Of a stretch of DNA of 64,000 nt, positions 50,072 to 59,390 are shown in pieces (positions within the stretch are counted from its first letter, which is position 1; each line of letters begins with the position of its first letter). The position numbers and the translations under genes are program-made. This DNA is from Dyadobacter sp. MSC1_007 (lineage in GTDB: Bacteria > Bacteroidota > Bacteroidia > Cytophagales > Spirosomataceae), in NCBI RefSeq assembly GCF_023667495.1, contig NZ_JAMOZL010000010.1, positions 1 through 64,000 of the forward strand. The letters are read 5' to 3'. Below the pieces are notes generated by a model that saw only the letters and a program-made list of their open reading frames with translations, ran no database searches and had not been told where the DNA came from.

Positions 50072-50820
50072 ATGTACTACTCATTGAAGATGAACAACCT
50101 GCCGCCAAATATCTCACGAAGATGCTCACCGGGCTGCGTTCGGGACTAAGGGTTTTGGATGTTATCGACAGCGTAGAGGCTTCCGTGAAATGGCTGCAGA
50201 CCTTCCCGCACCCGGATCTTATGTTTATGGACATCCAATTGGCGGATGGTATCAGCTTCGATATTTTTAAACGGGTGAAAGTGCATGCCCCGGTCGTTTT
50301 TACAACAGCCTATGATGAGTATACCCTGAAAGCTTTCAAAGTCAATAGTATAGATTACCTGTTAAAACCCATCGAGGAAGAGGAACTTTCGGCAGCCCTG
50401 ATCAAGTATGATTCCTACACAGTGCCCACGAGCATGTCGCCGTCGCTGGAAAAGCTCCTGCAGCAATTGGCGGCACCTGCCTATAAAGAACGGATTATGG
50501 TCAAAACAGGCCAGCAACTCGCTTTTTTGCCTGTTGAGAAACTAGCCTATCTTTATTCCGAAGACGGCCTGACATTTGCCGTGGAGACGAATGGTAACAA
50601 AGCGATACTGGATTATACCCTTGATCAGGCCGAAGGCTTTCTGGCGCCTAAAAAATTTTTCCGTATCAGCCGCAAGCTGATTGTACACCTGCCAGCCATT
50701 TTGCGGATCCATATGTATTTCAATAGCCGGCTTAAACTTGATTTACATCCCCAACCTTCTTTTGACGTGTTTGTAAGCCGTGAGCGGGTTACCGATTTTA
50801 AAGAATGGCTTGATGCCTGA
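50068..50820 (+). CDS. LytTR-family response regulator
   Basis: 250 residues. The receiver domain has acidic Glu-Asp-Glu at 7-9, phosphoacceptor Asp-55 (Met-Phe-Met-Asp-Ile-Gln), Thr-Thr-Ala-Tyr at 79-82 and Lys-100 (Leu-Leu-Lys-Pro). A LytTR DNA-binding domain (about 148-248) follows with Tyr-Leu-Tyr-Ser-Glu-Asp-Gly-Leu-Thr-Phe and Phe-Phe-Arg-Ile-Ser-Arg-Lys-Leu-Ile-Val. It overlaps the kinase gene by four bases and lies 118 bases upstream of a TonB receptor gene, a likely target. Confidence 0.92.
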   Translation: MNVLLIEDEQPAAKYLTKMLTGLRSGLRVLDVIDSVEASVKWLQTFPHPDLMFMDIQLADGISFDIFKRVKVHAPVVFTTAYDEYTLKAFKVNSIDYLLKPIEEEELSAALIKYDSYTVPTSMSPSLEKLLQQLAAPAYKERIMVKTGQQLAFLPVEKLAYLYSEDGLTFAVETNGNKAILDYTLDQAEGFLAPKKFFRISRKLIVHLPAILRIHMYFNSRLKLDLHPQPSFDVFVSRERVTDFKEWLDA

Positions 50821-50938
50821 ACCGTTCAACCGGTAATTTTTACAATTGGTCTTCATACCTCCACATTCCACCAGAAAACGATAGTCCCCCATCTTCTTGC
50901 AGCGGATTTTTGCATGTCAACTAATCTATCCCGCTGTC

Positions 50939-53338
50939 ATGAAAACTAGTATTGTCGTTATTTGCCTGTTTTTGAGTTATGTTGCGGCCCTGGCGCAGTC
51001 TGTTCCGGCTGGAAACCTGTCGGGACCTTCATTACGTACCCAGACAGTCCGGGGTACCATTCTTGATGCTTCTTCCAAAACACCTGTTATCGGTGCAACC
51101 GTCCAGATCGTCGGCAGCAATCCATTGATAGGCACCGTAACGGATACCGACGGCCGGTTTCGTCTGACCAATGTTTCCGTAGGTCGTACCAGGCTGAAAA
51201 TCACTGCACTCGGTTACGAGGAAATCGTCCTGGGTGAGGTGATTGTGAATGCAGGTAAGGAGGTAGTGCTCGACCTGGCCCTTACCGAAAGCGTGCTGAA
51301 CCTGGATGAAGCGATAGTCTCTCATAAGCGTTCGGAAGATCATACCGTGGCAAACAATGAAATGGCCACGGTAAGCGCCAGGCCTTTTAATGCTTCCGAA
51401 ACCATTCGGTATGCGGGCAGCCTGGGTGACCCTTCCCGCATGGCAGCCAACTTTGCCGGTGTCAGCGGGGCCAATGATACCCGGAACGACATTATTGTCC
51501 GCGGCAATTCGCCGGCTTCGCTGCTTTGGCGGCTTGATGGTGTCAATATTCCTAACCCCAACCATTTTGGCGCGCTAGGCACATCGGGCGGACCTGTTTC
51601 GATACTTAATGCCAATTTACTGGCCAAGTCTGATTTTTTGACAGGGGCTTTCCCGGCAGAATATGCGAATGCCCTCGGATCAGTATTTGATCTCAAACTC
51701 CGGAAAGGGAACGACGAGAAACGGGAATTTTGGGGACAATTGGGTTTTAACGGGCTGGAAGCAGGGGCCGAGGGGCCTTATTCCAAAAACTCGAAAGCCT
51801 CTTACCTGATCGACTACCGTTATTCTTTTTTCGGGTTACTTGAAAATGTAGGCTTTGAAGTCGCCGGAACGCCTTATTATCAGGACCTTACTTTTAAAAC
51901 AGATATTCCCCTGGGCAAAAAGGGGCAATTGACGGCTTGGGCTATGGGCGGGCGCAGCAGGGTGACTTTCCTGGGCAAAGATATAGATACCGACAAACCA
52001 GATGCTTATGGCAACGAAAATGAAAATATACGGGCCAATTTCAGGAATGGGACAGCAGCACTTTCATATGAACACCGTTTCACGGACCGTACATATGGAA
52101 AACTGACTTTTTCCGGATCTCAAACCGACCAGAATAATGAAGTGGATACGGTAATATATCGAAGCGGAAAGGAAATAGACGCTGAAATACTGTCTACCAA
52201 AATTGACTATATGCAACGGAAGCTTTCCGTGAACACTTTTTTATCACATAAATTCAATGCAAGGGACCGGGTTTCGGCAGGCGTCATCATGGACTTTATC
52301 CGGTACGACCTCGGGAACCGGGAGCTGTACCCGTTGGATATTATCCGGCGGGATTCGGAGGGTGAAACGATCTTTACACAAGTATTTGGCCAGTGGAAAC
52401 ACCGGTTCAACGAACGCCTGACATTAAATACAGGGCTCACCTTTCAGAATCTTCAGTTGAATGCTTCAAGGGCATTGGAACCCCGTATTGGGTTAAGCTA
52501 TCAATTGCGTGCCGCTTCATTGAACGTGGCCTACGGGTTGCACAGCATGGTGCAGCCTATGCTGACTTATTTTTATCAAACCGAGCGGCCCGACGGATCT
52601 TATGCATTGACCAATAAAGAGCTCGGCTTTACGCGGAGCCACCATGTAGTAGCTGGTTATGACCGCATGCTTGCCGAAAACCTGCGTTTGAAAATAGAAA
52701 CCTACTACCAATGGCTTTTTGATGCGCCGGTAGAGCGGACTGCCAGCTATTATTCCGCATTGACGGAAGGGGCTGATTTTGGCCCAGAGAACAAGGGTAA
52801 CCTGGTTAATGAGGGCACTGGACGTAATTACGGCGTGGAACTGACCCTGGAAAAATATTTCTCGGATAACTATTACTTTCTCATTACCACCTCCTTATTC
52901 GATTCCAAATATAAGGGCAGCGATGGCATTGAACGGAATACCCCGTTCAATAACCGGTACGTAGTCAATACACTGGCAGGTAAGGAATTTAAGCTCGGGA
53001 AGAGAGATAATATACTGACCATTAGCTGGAAGTTAACGTTATCGGGGGGGAAATATGTGATACCCATCAACACCACAGCTTCGGCAGAAGAAAACAGGCA
53101 GGTGGATGACTACGACCGGGCTTTTGCCGAGCAGCAGGACCCTTACTTCCGGACGGATTTGAAAATTGGTTACAAAATTAACCAACGCCGTCTTACCCAT
53201 GAATTTGCCCTGGATTTGCAGAATTTGACCAATAGTAAAAACATCTTTCAGCAAGCCTACAACGCCCGAACGAACCGTATTGGGACTGCCTACCAGCAAG
53301 GATTTTTACCAATACCTTTTTACAGGTTGACATTTTGA
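50939..53338 (+). CDS. TonB-dependent outer-membrane receptor
   Basis: 799 residues from the Met at 50939, which starts a signal peptide ending Ala-Leu-Ala-Gln; the frame opens at 50897. A carboxypeptidase-like regulatory domain (about 33-115) contains Val-Arg-Gly-Thr-Ile-Leu-Asp-Ala and Gly-Ala-Thr-Val-Gln-Ile. The plug has Ile-Val-Arg-Gly-Asn-Ser-Pro and Leu-Trp-Arg-Leu-Asp-Gly-Val-Asn-Ile-Pro. The barrel ends in Tyr-Arg-Leu-Thr-Phe with a C-terminal Phe. No SusD is encoded nearby. The ligand is unknown. Proximity to LytS-LytTR suggests regulation by that pair. Confidence 0.92.
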   Translation: MKTSIVVICLFLSYVAALAQSVPAGNLSGPSLRTQTVRGTILDASSKTPVIGATVQIVGSNPLIGTVTDTDGRFRLTNVSVGRTRLKITALGYEEIVLGEVIVNAGKEVVLDLALTESVLNLDEAIVSHKRSEDHTVANNEMATVSARPFNASETIRYAGSLGDPSRMAANFAGVSGANDTRNDIIVRGNSPASLLWRLDGVNIPNPNHFGALGTSGGPVSILNANLLAKSDFLTGAFPAEYANALGSVFDLKLRKGNDEKREFWGQLGFNGLEAGAEGPYSKNSKASYLIDYRYSFFGLLENVGFEVAGTPYYQDLTFKTDIPLGKKGQLTAWAMGGRSRVTFLGKDIDTDKPDAYGNENENIRANFRNGTAALSYEHRFTDRTYGKLTFSGSQTDQNNEVDTVIYRSGKEIDAEILSTKIDYMQRKLSVNTFLSHKFNARDRVSAGVIMDFIRYDLGNRELYPLDIIRRDSEGETIFTQVFGQWKHRFNERLTLNTGLTFQNLQLNASRALEPRIGLSYQLRAASLNVAYGLHSMVQPMLTYFYQTERPDGSYALTNKELGFTRSHHVVAGYDRMLAENLRLKIETYYQWLFDAPVERTASYYSALTEGADFGPENKGNLVNEGTGRNYGVELTLEKYFSDNYYFLITTSLFDSKYKGSDGIERNTPFNNRYVVNTLAGKEFKLGKRDNILTISWKLTLSGGKYVIPINTTASAEENRQVDDYDRAFAEQQDPYFRTDLKIGYKINQRRLTHEFALDLQNLTNSKNIFQQAYNARTNRIGTAYQQGFLPIPFYRLTF

Positions 53339-53407
53339 CTTTGTAAAGCAATACAAAAGATACAGGCCTTCTCCGAATATTCTTGGCACCCAATGGGCGC
53401 CTTGCAA

Positions 53408-53902
53408 TTAAAAGTCGGGCAACTTATTTATTTTCCTTTGCTTTCTGAATTGCAAAATGGAACCTACGACAAACAGAAGGAGAAGTAAAAGAAGCGTCTT
53501 AGCTATCAATGGATCTTTTGGTCCACTTGCCAAGGGATGCCCTACCGGGACACGGGTAAATGTCTCGTTTACAGTTGGAATTAGAGACAAAAAGAAACTG
53601 AACGAAAGAAGAAAGTTTTCAACAAATCGAGGCCGGTTATTTCCAGGTTTTTTCCAATAAAGAAAGTAAGCGACTGATATCAATACGACAATGAGCAACG
53701 CGAGAATGTGGCCAGGATTAACACCTTTGATACTAGATAATCCCAACGCAGTGAGTGAGGCAACCAAGGTGCAGTAGAAATAAATTTTCCCCGTTAATTT
53801 TCCCAAATGAATCTTGGCGTTCCTAATTAATGATACAAGTGCTGCGATAATAGCAACAATACCAACAACGGTATGAAAAATACCTAAATACGACAATCCC
53901 AT
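53408..53902 (-). CDS. DUF2306-like multi-pass membrane protein
   Basis: 164 residues with about five hydrophobic segments. His-Leu-Gly-Lys-Leu-Thr-Gly-Lys-Ile-Tyr-Phe followed by Pro-Gly-His-Ile-Leu-Ala-Leu resembles the heme-proximal segments of DUF2306 and related membrane proteins. No enzymatic motif is evident. It is convergent with the TonB receptor and followed at a distance by an AraC gene in the same direction. Confidence 0.55.
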   Translation of the reverse strand: MGLSYLGIFHTVVGIVAIIAALVSLIRNAKIHLGKLTGKIYFYCTLVASLTALGLSSIKGVNPGHILALLIVVLISVAYFLYWKKPGNNRPRFVENFLLSFSFFLSLIPTVNETFTRVPVGHPLASGPKDPLIAKTLLLLLLLFVVGSILQFRKQRKINKLPDF

Positions 53903-54040
53903 AAATTATATAATTTGATTAATAATGCAAAGTTGCGTAGCGAGCAGCAAGAAATCTTTGCAGGTTGGGTCAATGATTTGGCAATTTGGGCCAGCGTTGA
54001 TATGTATTCTTTGAGACAAGGATATTCGGGTGACTTCCTG

Positions 54041-54919
54041 TCAGTTTCTCTTTTGGTTTAAACGATAGTTCGACGGCGAGACACCATATCTATCGTGAAA
54101 GCTCTTAGTGAAGTTCGCAAGGTCGTTGAACCCGCAATCGAAGGCTATGTCCGTTATGCGATCATCGGAGACAGAAAGCAGCTGAGCTGCCCTTTCCAGA
54201 CGCTTGGATTTGATATAACTGGCGGGAGAATCGTTATATAGCTTTTTAAATTCCCTTTTAAACGAAGATGCGCTCAGATTGTTCTTTTGTGCCAGATCTT
54301 CTACGCTGACCGGCGAAAATAGATTGGCTTCTATAATCTGTCTGAACGTAAAGGTTGCCGGTAAGAATAGTTGTGACAAAATGGTTTGTATGGTCTCTGC
54401 CTGCTGTGTCTGCGATAACAACAGAACTATTTCTTTCAATTTTAGAATCAAAATATCGTCACTAACTAACGATGGGTTTTCAAAATAGAACAGCAGCCCC
54501 TCAATATACTTTTGAATCAAAAAGTCATTATTGATGATTCCCCTCGACTGATTTGTTGTTTGGCTATTCCGTTTAAAGATTAAGGGGAGCTCCTTATTAT
54601 AAACTCTTTTCAGTGTTTCTTTATGAAAGGTAATAATCACGATTTCGTCGTCGCCTCCAGAATTGGCGCCCCTTAACTGTTTGTCTGAGTTCAGGCAGTT
54701 TAGCAGCAGGGATTGCTGAGTAGGAACATTCAAATGATCACCTCCTGAATAATATTCCGTTTCCCCCTTCAACATATATAGGAAACACGCCTGCTCCGCA
54801 AGAGGAAAAGTGAATTCAAAAGGTGGTTTTATGCTTAACTTTTGAATAAACGTCTCGCCAAATAAATCAAATTTTCTGTATTCAGTAATCATCAAGTTAG
54901 CATTGAGGTTAAAATCCAA
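54041..54919 (-). CDS. AraC-family transcriptional regulator
   Basis: 292 residues (Met at 54892 is an alternative start). An N-terminal cupin-like ligand region is followed by an AraC domain with Val-Glu-Asp-Leu-Ala-Gln-Lys-Asn-Asn-Leu-Ser-Ala-Ser-Ser-Phe-Lys-Arg-Glu-Phe and Ile-Ala-Phe-Asp-Cys-Gly-Phe-Asn-Asp-Leu-Ala-Asn-Phe-Thr-Lys-Ser-Phe. It is divergent from the DUF4440 gene across a 403-base spacer and may control that gene or the membrane protein to its left. Confidence 0.87.
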   Translation of the reverse strand: MDFNLNANLMITEYRKFDLFGETFIQKLSIKPPFEFTFPLAEQACFLYMLKGETEYYSGGDHLNVPTQQSLLLNCLNSDKQLRGANSGGDDEIVIITFHKETLKRVYNKELPLIFKRNSQTTNQSRGIINNDFLIQKYIEGLLFYFENPSLVSDDILILKLKEIVLLLSQTQQAETIQTILSQLFLPATFTFRQIIEANLFSPVSVEDLAQKNNLSASSFKREFKKLYNDSPASYIKSKRLERAAQLLSVSDDRITDIAFDCGFNDLANFTKSFHDRYGVSPSNYRLNQKRN

Positions 54920-55202
54920 CTTTGGGTGCTCAGGTCTCCTTTACCTTCCTTTATACTCCCTGCCCAATGCGTTTGTGCTTTACGTTGCATTTTGTATTTT
55001 TTATATTAATGTCGATGTTGACATTACAAAATTGCAGCACCTGGAAGGGAGATTCATTGTATATCAGACCAATTATTTGGCAATTCGGGTCATTCCGGCG
55101 TTTCGCCAAAATTGCCCTCCTTGTAACGGAGCTCCCGAATTTTCTCAAGTAAATCACACAAAATCTCAAGTTTTACTGACAACCATTTTTAACAAGCCGC
55201 TA

Positions 55203-55210
55203 TACTTTTG
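55203..55210 (+). promoter_or_regulatory. Candidate Bacteroidota -7 element upstream of the DUF4440 gene
   Basis: TACTTTTG fits the Bacteroidota -7 consensus TAnnTTTG, 113 bases upstream of the DUF4440 start and within the 403-base spacer (54920-55322) between it and the divergent AraC gene. A matching -33 TTTG is not clear, so this is tentative. I see no convincing coding sequence in the rest of the spacer. Confidence 0.25.
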
Positions 55211-55322
55211 TTTCGCGAACAGCGGTACCGTGCCAAATGGATTTGGAATGGGGCCGTCCGTGGTGCCGAATTTAAATCGTTATGATTTGGAAGACACAGG
55301 AAATCCAAAGAAAAACATAAAT

Positions 55323-55718
55323 ATGGGAAAAACAGAAATTACCAGACAAGATGTTATTGAAGCTGAAAACAGGCTTTTTTCGGCCCAGCTTGTGAGCGAC
55401 GTGGACATCCTTGACCAACTGTTACACAATGATTTAATTGCAGTTGCACCGACAGGACTAGTCCTGACCAAAAAAATGGACTTGGACTCACATAAAGCGA
55501 AAACGATGATTATTGAAGACGCTTCAACAATCATTGATGAGATTAAAATAATTGGCGACACCGCACTTTCAATCGTTACAATGACGGCGAAAGGAAAAAT
55601 GATGGGAACACCATTAGAGGGGAAATTCAGGTATTTCCGAGTTTGGAAACGCTTTCATGATGGGTTGAAAGTGATCGGTGCAAGTTTTATGCAGCTACCA
55701 TCGGATATACCTCTGTGA
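55323..55718 (+). CDS. DUF4440/NTF2-like protein
   Basis: 131 residues from the Met at 55323; the frame is open back to 54903, but the upstream part is low-complexity and lacks similarity. The start Glu-Ala-Glu-Asn-Arg-Leu-Phe-Ser-Ala-Gln with Leu-Asp-Gln-Leu-Leu-His-Asn-Asp-Leu-Ile-Ala-Val-Ala-Pro-Thr-Gly fits DUF4440 proteins. They adopt the NTF2 cone and often act as small-ligand binders or enzymes of unknown specificity. The C-terminus Arg-Val-Trp-Lys-Arg-Phe closes the fold. It is probably a single-gene unit. Confidence 0.8.
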   Translation: MGKTEITRQDVIEAENRLFSAQLVSDVDILDQLLHNDLIAVAPTGLVLTKKMDLDSHKAKTMIIEDASTIIDEIKIIGDTALSIVTMTAKGKMMGTPLEGKFRYFRVWKRFHDGLKVIGASFMQLPSDIPL

Positions 55719-55783
55719 CTCTGGCAGCTCGCCGGTATCCGGCCTAACCGGTTGATATGTGTTTATCTGGCATGTGTTCGGTC

Positions 55784-56032
55784 TTAGGTTTGTATCTTAA
55801 AGCCAATGTTGCGGCAAAACATTACTTTACAATTACAATGGCCAATGGAAATGCGGGATTCCTCGAAGTAGCCGATGTGATCGCCGACCATGCGTTTTCC
55901 CGTACTCTTATTTATTAAAACAAACTCAAAGTGAGCGTGATAGTGCCAGGGAGCAGGGAAGAAATCACCTTTTTCCCGAAAAACAATAAAGGATCTATCG
56001 ACATCCTGACGTAAGTGAAATTCAACAGCTTT
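55784..56032 (-). pseudogene. AraC-family regulator remnant (cupin N-terminus)
   Basis: An open frame on the minus strand within the 552-base gap after the DUF4440 gene encodes Val-Asp-Arg-Ser-Phe-Ile-Val-Phe-Arg-Glu-Lys, Trp-His-Tyr-His-Ala-His-Phe-Glu-Phe-Val-Leu-Ile-Asn-Lys and Met-Val-Gly-Asp-His-Ile-Gly-Tyr-Phe-Glu-Glu. This is the cupin start of AraC regulators (the Trp-His-Tyr-His...Glu ligand pattern). Sense is lost after Phe-Glu-Glu, no in-frame start codon exists, and no HTH is found downstream. It is a decayed gene with at least two lesions. The intact AraC gene to its right (56271) is not its continuation. Confidence 0.6.
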
Positions 56033-56270
56033 CGTAGTCCAGCATTATTGTTGTTGTAAACTAATACAGATTTTCAATTCAACCCAATTTGTGAAAGATA
56101 GTATCATAGATATCGATAAAAGTAGAGGCAAAGGTAATCCTCTATCCGTCGATAGTCGGGAAGGCGGGAGTCAAGGTGTTTCTCCCAGTTTAGTGTAAGT
56201 GCCTCATATAGCTGTCGCGGACTCGATTATGATGGATAGCAACGTCCGATAGGCGATTGTCAATGTGATC

Positions 56271-57266
56271 TTAGCGTCTAACCAGGCTTGGAGAAAAACC
56301 GAAATGCTTTTTGAACGCTGCACTGAAATGATTTGCATTCTCATAACCCACACAATCCGAAACCTGGGCGACATTCATCTGACCATCTTCCAGGAGCTTC
56401 TTTGCAAGGTTCATTTTTCTCAGATGAATGTAACCAAAAACAGAATTCTGGTACAGCGCTCGAAAACCGGCCTTTAGTTTGTAATCGTTCAGGCAAAACA
56501 TTCTGCAAATTTCAAGCATACTACCCGGATTCAGATAGTGGCAATCCAGATATTCTTTCACTTCTTTGATCCGTTGCAAATCGTGGACATTAAGTTTTTG
56601 CCCTGCCGGTGTATAATGCTCTGCCTGCGCAAGTGTGTGTGACAAGAGCTCCAAAGCTTTGCCCTCTATAAATATCCTCCTAAATGACCCCGTTAACTTA
56701 CAAGCGGTAATATCATTAATGATTGTTAACATGCCTGGCTCAACCGGCATCATATGCTTATTAGCAAAAAAGCCTTCCTTTTTATCGATTTTCTCTAATA
56801 GCTTTCCAGTGAGCTCTTCATTATAGTCTATTAACCGGCAAAAATAAGTTTTATCAAACATGACATGGAAAGCGCTGGTAATTCCATCCGGAATATCATG
56901 GCAGCCGTCGAAGTTCTCGAGATAGATCAGGTTATGCTGGAACTTCTTGATTAGGAAATCCGAATTATTAGCGTGTAGTCGAGATCGCATGGCTCCTGAA
57001 AGCATGACATTCATGTTAACGGCCCCCGGTGTTTTTTCAGCCGAAAACGACGTATTTCCCTCTGAGCGAGCAGTCCATCTTGAAATGAGCATGCCCGGCA
57101 TTTCGACATTACTGAATTGCAGTCCATGTTTGCCCATGTGATTATAAGAGTTTTTAAATTCTCTCATTTGACTATCGCCCTCCCGGCGGCCTTGAATCAT
57201 GGTGAGGTAGTCGATATCCAGATTTTCCATTTTGACATTCTTGTAAGTTGCTATACCAAAGTCCAA
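56271..57266 (-). CDS. AraC-family (PchR-like) transcriptional regulator
   Basis: 331 residues. A sensor region is followed by an AraC domain: Ser-Met-Leu-Glu-Ile-Cys-Arg-Met-Phe-Cys-Leu-Asn-Asp-Tyr-Lys-Leu-Lys-Ala-Gly-Phe for HTH1, then Val-Ser-Asp-Cys-Val-Gly-Tyr-Glu-Asn-Ala-Asn-His-Phe-Ser-Ala-Ala-Phe for HTH2. The HTH1 Tyr-Lys-Leu-Lys-Ala-Gly-Phe pattern is typical of the PchR subgroup, some of which respond to siderophores. The ligand here is unknown. It is divergent from the cupin gene 258 bases away; I see nothing coding in that spacer. Confidence 0.85.
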   Translation of the reverse strand: MDFGIATYKNVKMENLDIDYLTMIQGRREGDSQMREFKNSYNHMGKHGLQFSNVEMPGMLISRWTARSEGNTSFSAEKTPGAVNMNVMLSGAMRSRLHANNSDFLIKKFQHNLIYLENFDGCHDIPDGITSAFHVMFDKTYFCRLIDYNEELTGKLLEKIDKKEGFFANKHMMPVEPGMLTIINDITACKLTGSFRRIFIEGKALELLSHTLAQAEHYTPAGQKLNVHDLQRIKEVKEYLDCHYLNPGSMLEICRMFCLNDYKLKAGFRALYQNSVFGYIHLRKMNLAKKLLEDGQMNVAQVSDCVGYENANHFSAAFKKHFGFSPSLVRR

Positions 57267-57524
57267 TCGCTTTGTTTTAAAATACCCTTTAACAGCTTTT
57301 TAGGGTTCACCTGAAGTTAAACTACAATTATAATCACTTCACACTTTGATGCCGCCTCCTAGTTACTATACGGAATAATTCAGTCAAAAATACCTCTCTG
57401 CATCTTACTGGCTGGCTGAGGACGGTTTTGGAGCTTATTCAACGAACTGCGTACTATTTACTCCGTTTGGCGTAGCCAGATCCTTTACCTGCCCGGGTAG
57501 TTTTGCCCGAAAATTATATAAACA

Positions 57525-58061
57525 ATGAAGCGAACAATAGAAAATCCCGTTGTCGGAGACCGTGTAACGTTTCTGAAAACGTCAAAGGAGACAAACGGCG
57601 AATACGTACATGTAGAAGTGGAATTAAAACCGGGCGGGGGCAACGATTTGCATTATCACACCTGTTTTGAGGAACATTTTGAGGTCGTGGAAGGACATCT
57701 CAACGTAAAATGCAACGGAACAGAATATGTGTTGGGGCCGGGTGACAAAATCACGGCGCCGGCCTATTCCGTACACCGTTTTTATAATAAATCCGCCGGA
57801 GATGTGCGGTTTAAAGCCATTGTCGAACCTGCCTTTAAATTTGAGGAAGGGATAAGAATAGCATATGGGCTGGCCGCCGATGGGAGGTGTTCTAAAAAAG
57901 GCCTGCCCAGAAATTTCTGGCATCTTGCAATCTTGATAGACATGGGGGAAACCTATTTCCCCGGGATACCTTATCGGGCTCAACGGCTTTTATACAAGGG
58001 ATTCGGGCGTATGGCGCGTTTGCTGGGGAAACACAAAGAACTACAAAAGTACCTTCAATAA
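57525..58061 (+). CDS. Cupin-domain protein
   Basis: 178 residues with a single cupin barrel (about 25-110). Motif 1 is Gly-Gly-Gly-Asn-Asp-Leu-His-Tyr-His-Thr-Cys-Phe-Glu-Glu-His-Phe-Glu-Val; motif 2 is Pro-Gly-Asp-Lys-Ile-Thr-Ala-Pro-Ala-Tyr-Ser-Val-His-Arg-Phe. The conserved His and Glu can hold one metal. The C-terminal part has a hydrophobic stretch that may contact membrane or another subunit. The substrate is unknown. It precedes a lipoprotein gene by 22 bases. Confidence 0.8.
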   Translation: MKRTIENPVVGDRVTFLKTSKETNGEYVHVEVELKPGGGNDLHYHTCFEEHFEVVEGHLNVKCNGTEYVLGPGDKITAPAYSVHRFYNKSAGDVRFKAIVEPAFKFEEGIRIAYGLAADGRCSKKGLPRNFWHLAILIDMGETYFPGIPYRAQRLLYKGFGRMARLLGKHKELQKYLQ

Positions 58062-58083
58062 TGTATCCAAAATCTAAATAGCT

Positions 58084-59325
58084 ATGAGAATTACTTTGCA
58101 ACTACTTCTGAATGTTTTGTTGGCCCTGTTCGTTTTGAGCTGCAATTCTCCAAATGAACCCCTTATCCCACCTCCGGGAGAAGTTCCGGGCGAGATTACG
58201 GGTGCGATAACCCCTGTTGGAAAAGTAGATGGAAAAATTGTGACGTTCCAAATTGGCCCAAGCGGGGGAGCGATTGAGTCTGCGGATCACCGGATTCTGA
58301 TTTCAATTCCTGCGGGTGCACTTGCATCAGAGCAGGCGATTTCCATACAGCCACTCACCAATCAATGTCCGGCGGGGAAGGGAAATGCATTTCGGTTACT
58401 GCCGCATGGCACTACATTTTCAAAGCCAGTTTCTATTACATTTCATTATCGCGAAACCGACACAATCGGTTCGGCCCCTGAACTGCTGAGAATTGCCTAT
58501 CAGGATGATAAAGGAATCTGGCAATCACCACCTGTCAAAAGTCTTGATACAAAAGCATCGAAGGTGACAATAGAGACCACGCATTTCAGCGATTGGGCCT
58601 TATTTCAGGAAATGTATATTAATCCCATGAAATCCATCCTGAGCCCCGGCGGACATCTGCAGCTCGCAGTTTTACAAACTATCGATGTTGGAGACCCTAA
58701 GAAGAAATATGCGGTAGTTATGGCCGGGCCTGTTTCCGCAAAAAATATCAATAAATGGGCGTTGAATGGAGAAGGAGTACTTACGCCTGGAGAATCAAAA
58801 GCGGAATATCACGCGCCCACCTGGATTCCCGATATAAATCCGGCAGTAGTGAGCGTACATCTCAACAAATCCCTTATGATCAATGGTAAGGAATATAAAG
58901 ATCTACGCCTGGTTTCCAACATCCTTGTTGCCCCTGAGGGCATTTCTGTACAACTGGATGGCGGAGATTGGCACACCTATGCGGGTGGAGCAAATATAAA
59001 CGCAACCCAGAATGTGATTTTGGGCAAAGACGGTATCGAATTCGCGTCGGTTGCCTGGAAGGGTGAGCCCACGGGAACATTTCATTGGACCAAGGGGCCT
59101 GATGTTGCATTCAACCTTGTCAAACCTAAGATAAATTATCAGCACCTGTACGGCTTGGCGCCATCTGTGAGCGGAGGTTTGCTGATCGTGGATAATTCAG
59201 ACGAAACCTGGGTGACAGGAACATTTACTGTGTCACCCGCTGGTTGGATGGACCTTAGTAAGGCCAAACCGGAAATAGGTATTTCCAATGTTAAAGGTGT
59301 CTTCCGGGTCAGGCGCGTTAATTAA
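58084..59325 (+). CDS. Lipoprotein with ZU5-like domain
   Basis: 413 residues. A signal peptide ends in a lipobox-like Phe-Val-Leu-Ser-Cys (Cys-20). Residues about 55-150 form a ZU5-type domain: Ile-Gly-Pro-Ser-Gly-Gly-Ala-Ile, Ile-Ser-Ile-Pro-Ala-Gly-Ala-Leu, and Phe-Ser-Lys-Pro-Val-Ser-Ile-Thr-Phe, then Thr-Thr-His-Phe-Ser-Asp-Trp. A Pro-rich linker and a beta-rich C-terminal half follow. It probably sits on the outer membrane as a structural or adhesive element. It begins 22 bases after the cupin gene. Confidence 0.72.
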   Translation: MRITLQLLLNVLLALFVLSCNSPNEPLIPPPGEVPGEITGAITPVGKVDGKIVTFQIGPSGGAIESADHRILISIPAGALASEQAISIQPLTNQCPAGKGNAFRLLPHGTTFSKPVSITFHYRETDTIGSAPELLRIAYQDDKGIWQSPPVKSLDTKASKVTIETTHFSDWALFQEMYINPMKSILSPGGHLQLAVLQTIDVGDPKKKYAVVMAGPVSAKNINKWALNGEGVLTPGESKAEYHAPTWIPDINPAVVSVHLNKSLMINGKEYKDLRLVSNILVAPEGISVQLDGGDWHTYAGGANINATQNVILGKDGIEFASVAWKGEPTGTFHWTKGPDVAFNLVKPKINYQHLYGLAPSVSGGLLIVDNSDETWVTGTFTVSPAGWMDLSKAKPEIGISNVKGVFRVRRVN

Positions 59326-59390
59326 GCGAAGTGCCAAACATGGCTTTAACTATTTTCTTTTCTTATTTATAACTTAATCAAACTTAAATC

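Noticed and set aside
54922..55152. 76-residue plus-strand ORF in the spacer before the DUF4440 gene
   Set aside because: Its composition is irregular, it overlaps the divergent promoter region and has no recognisable domain.
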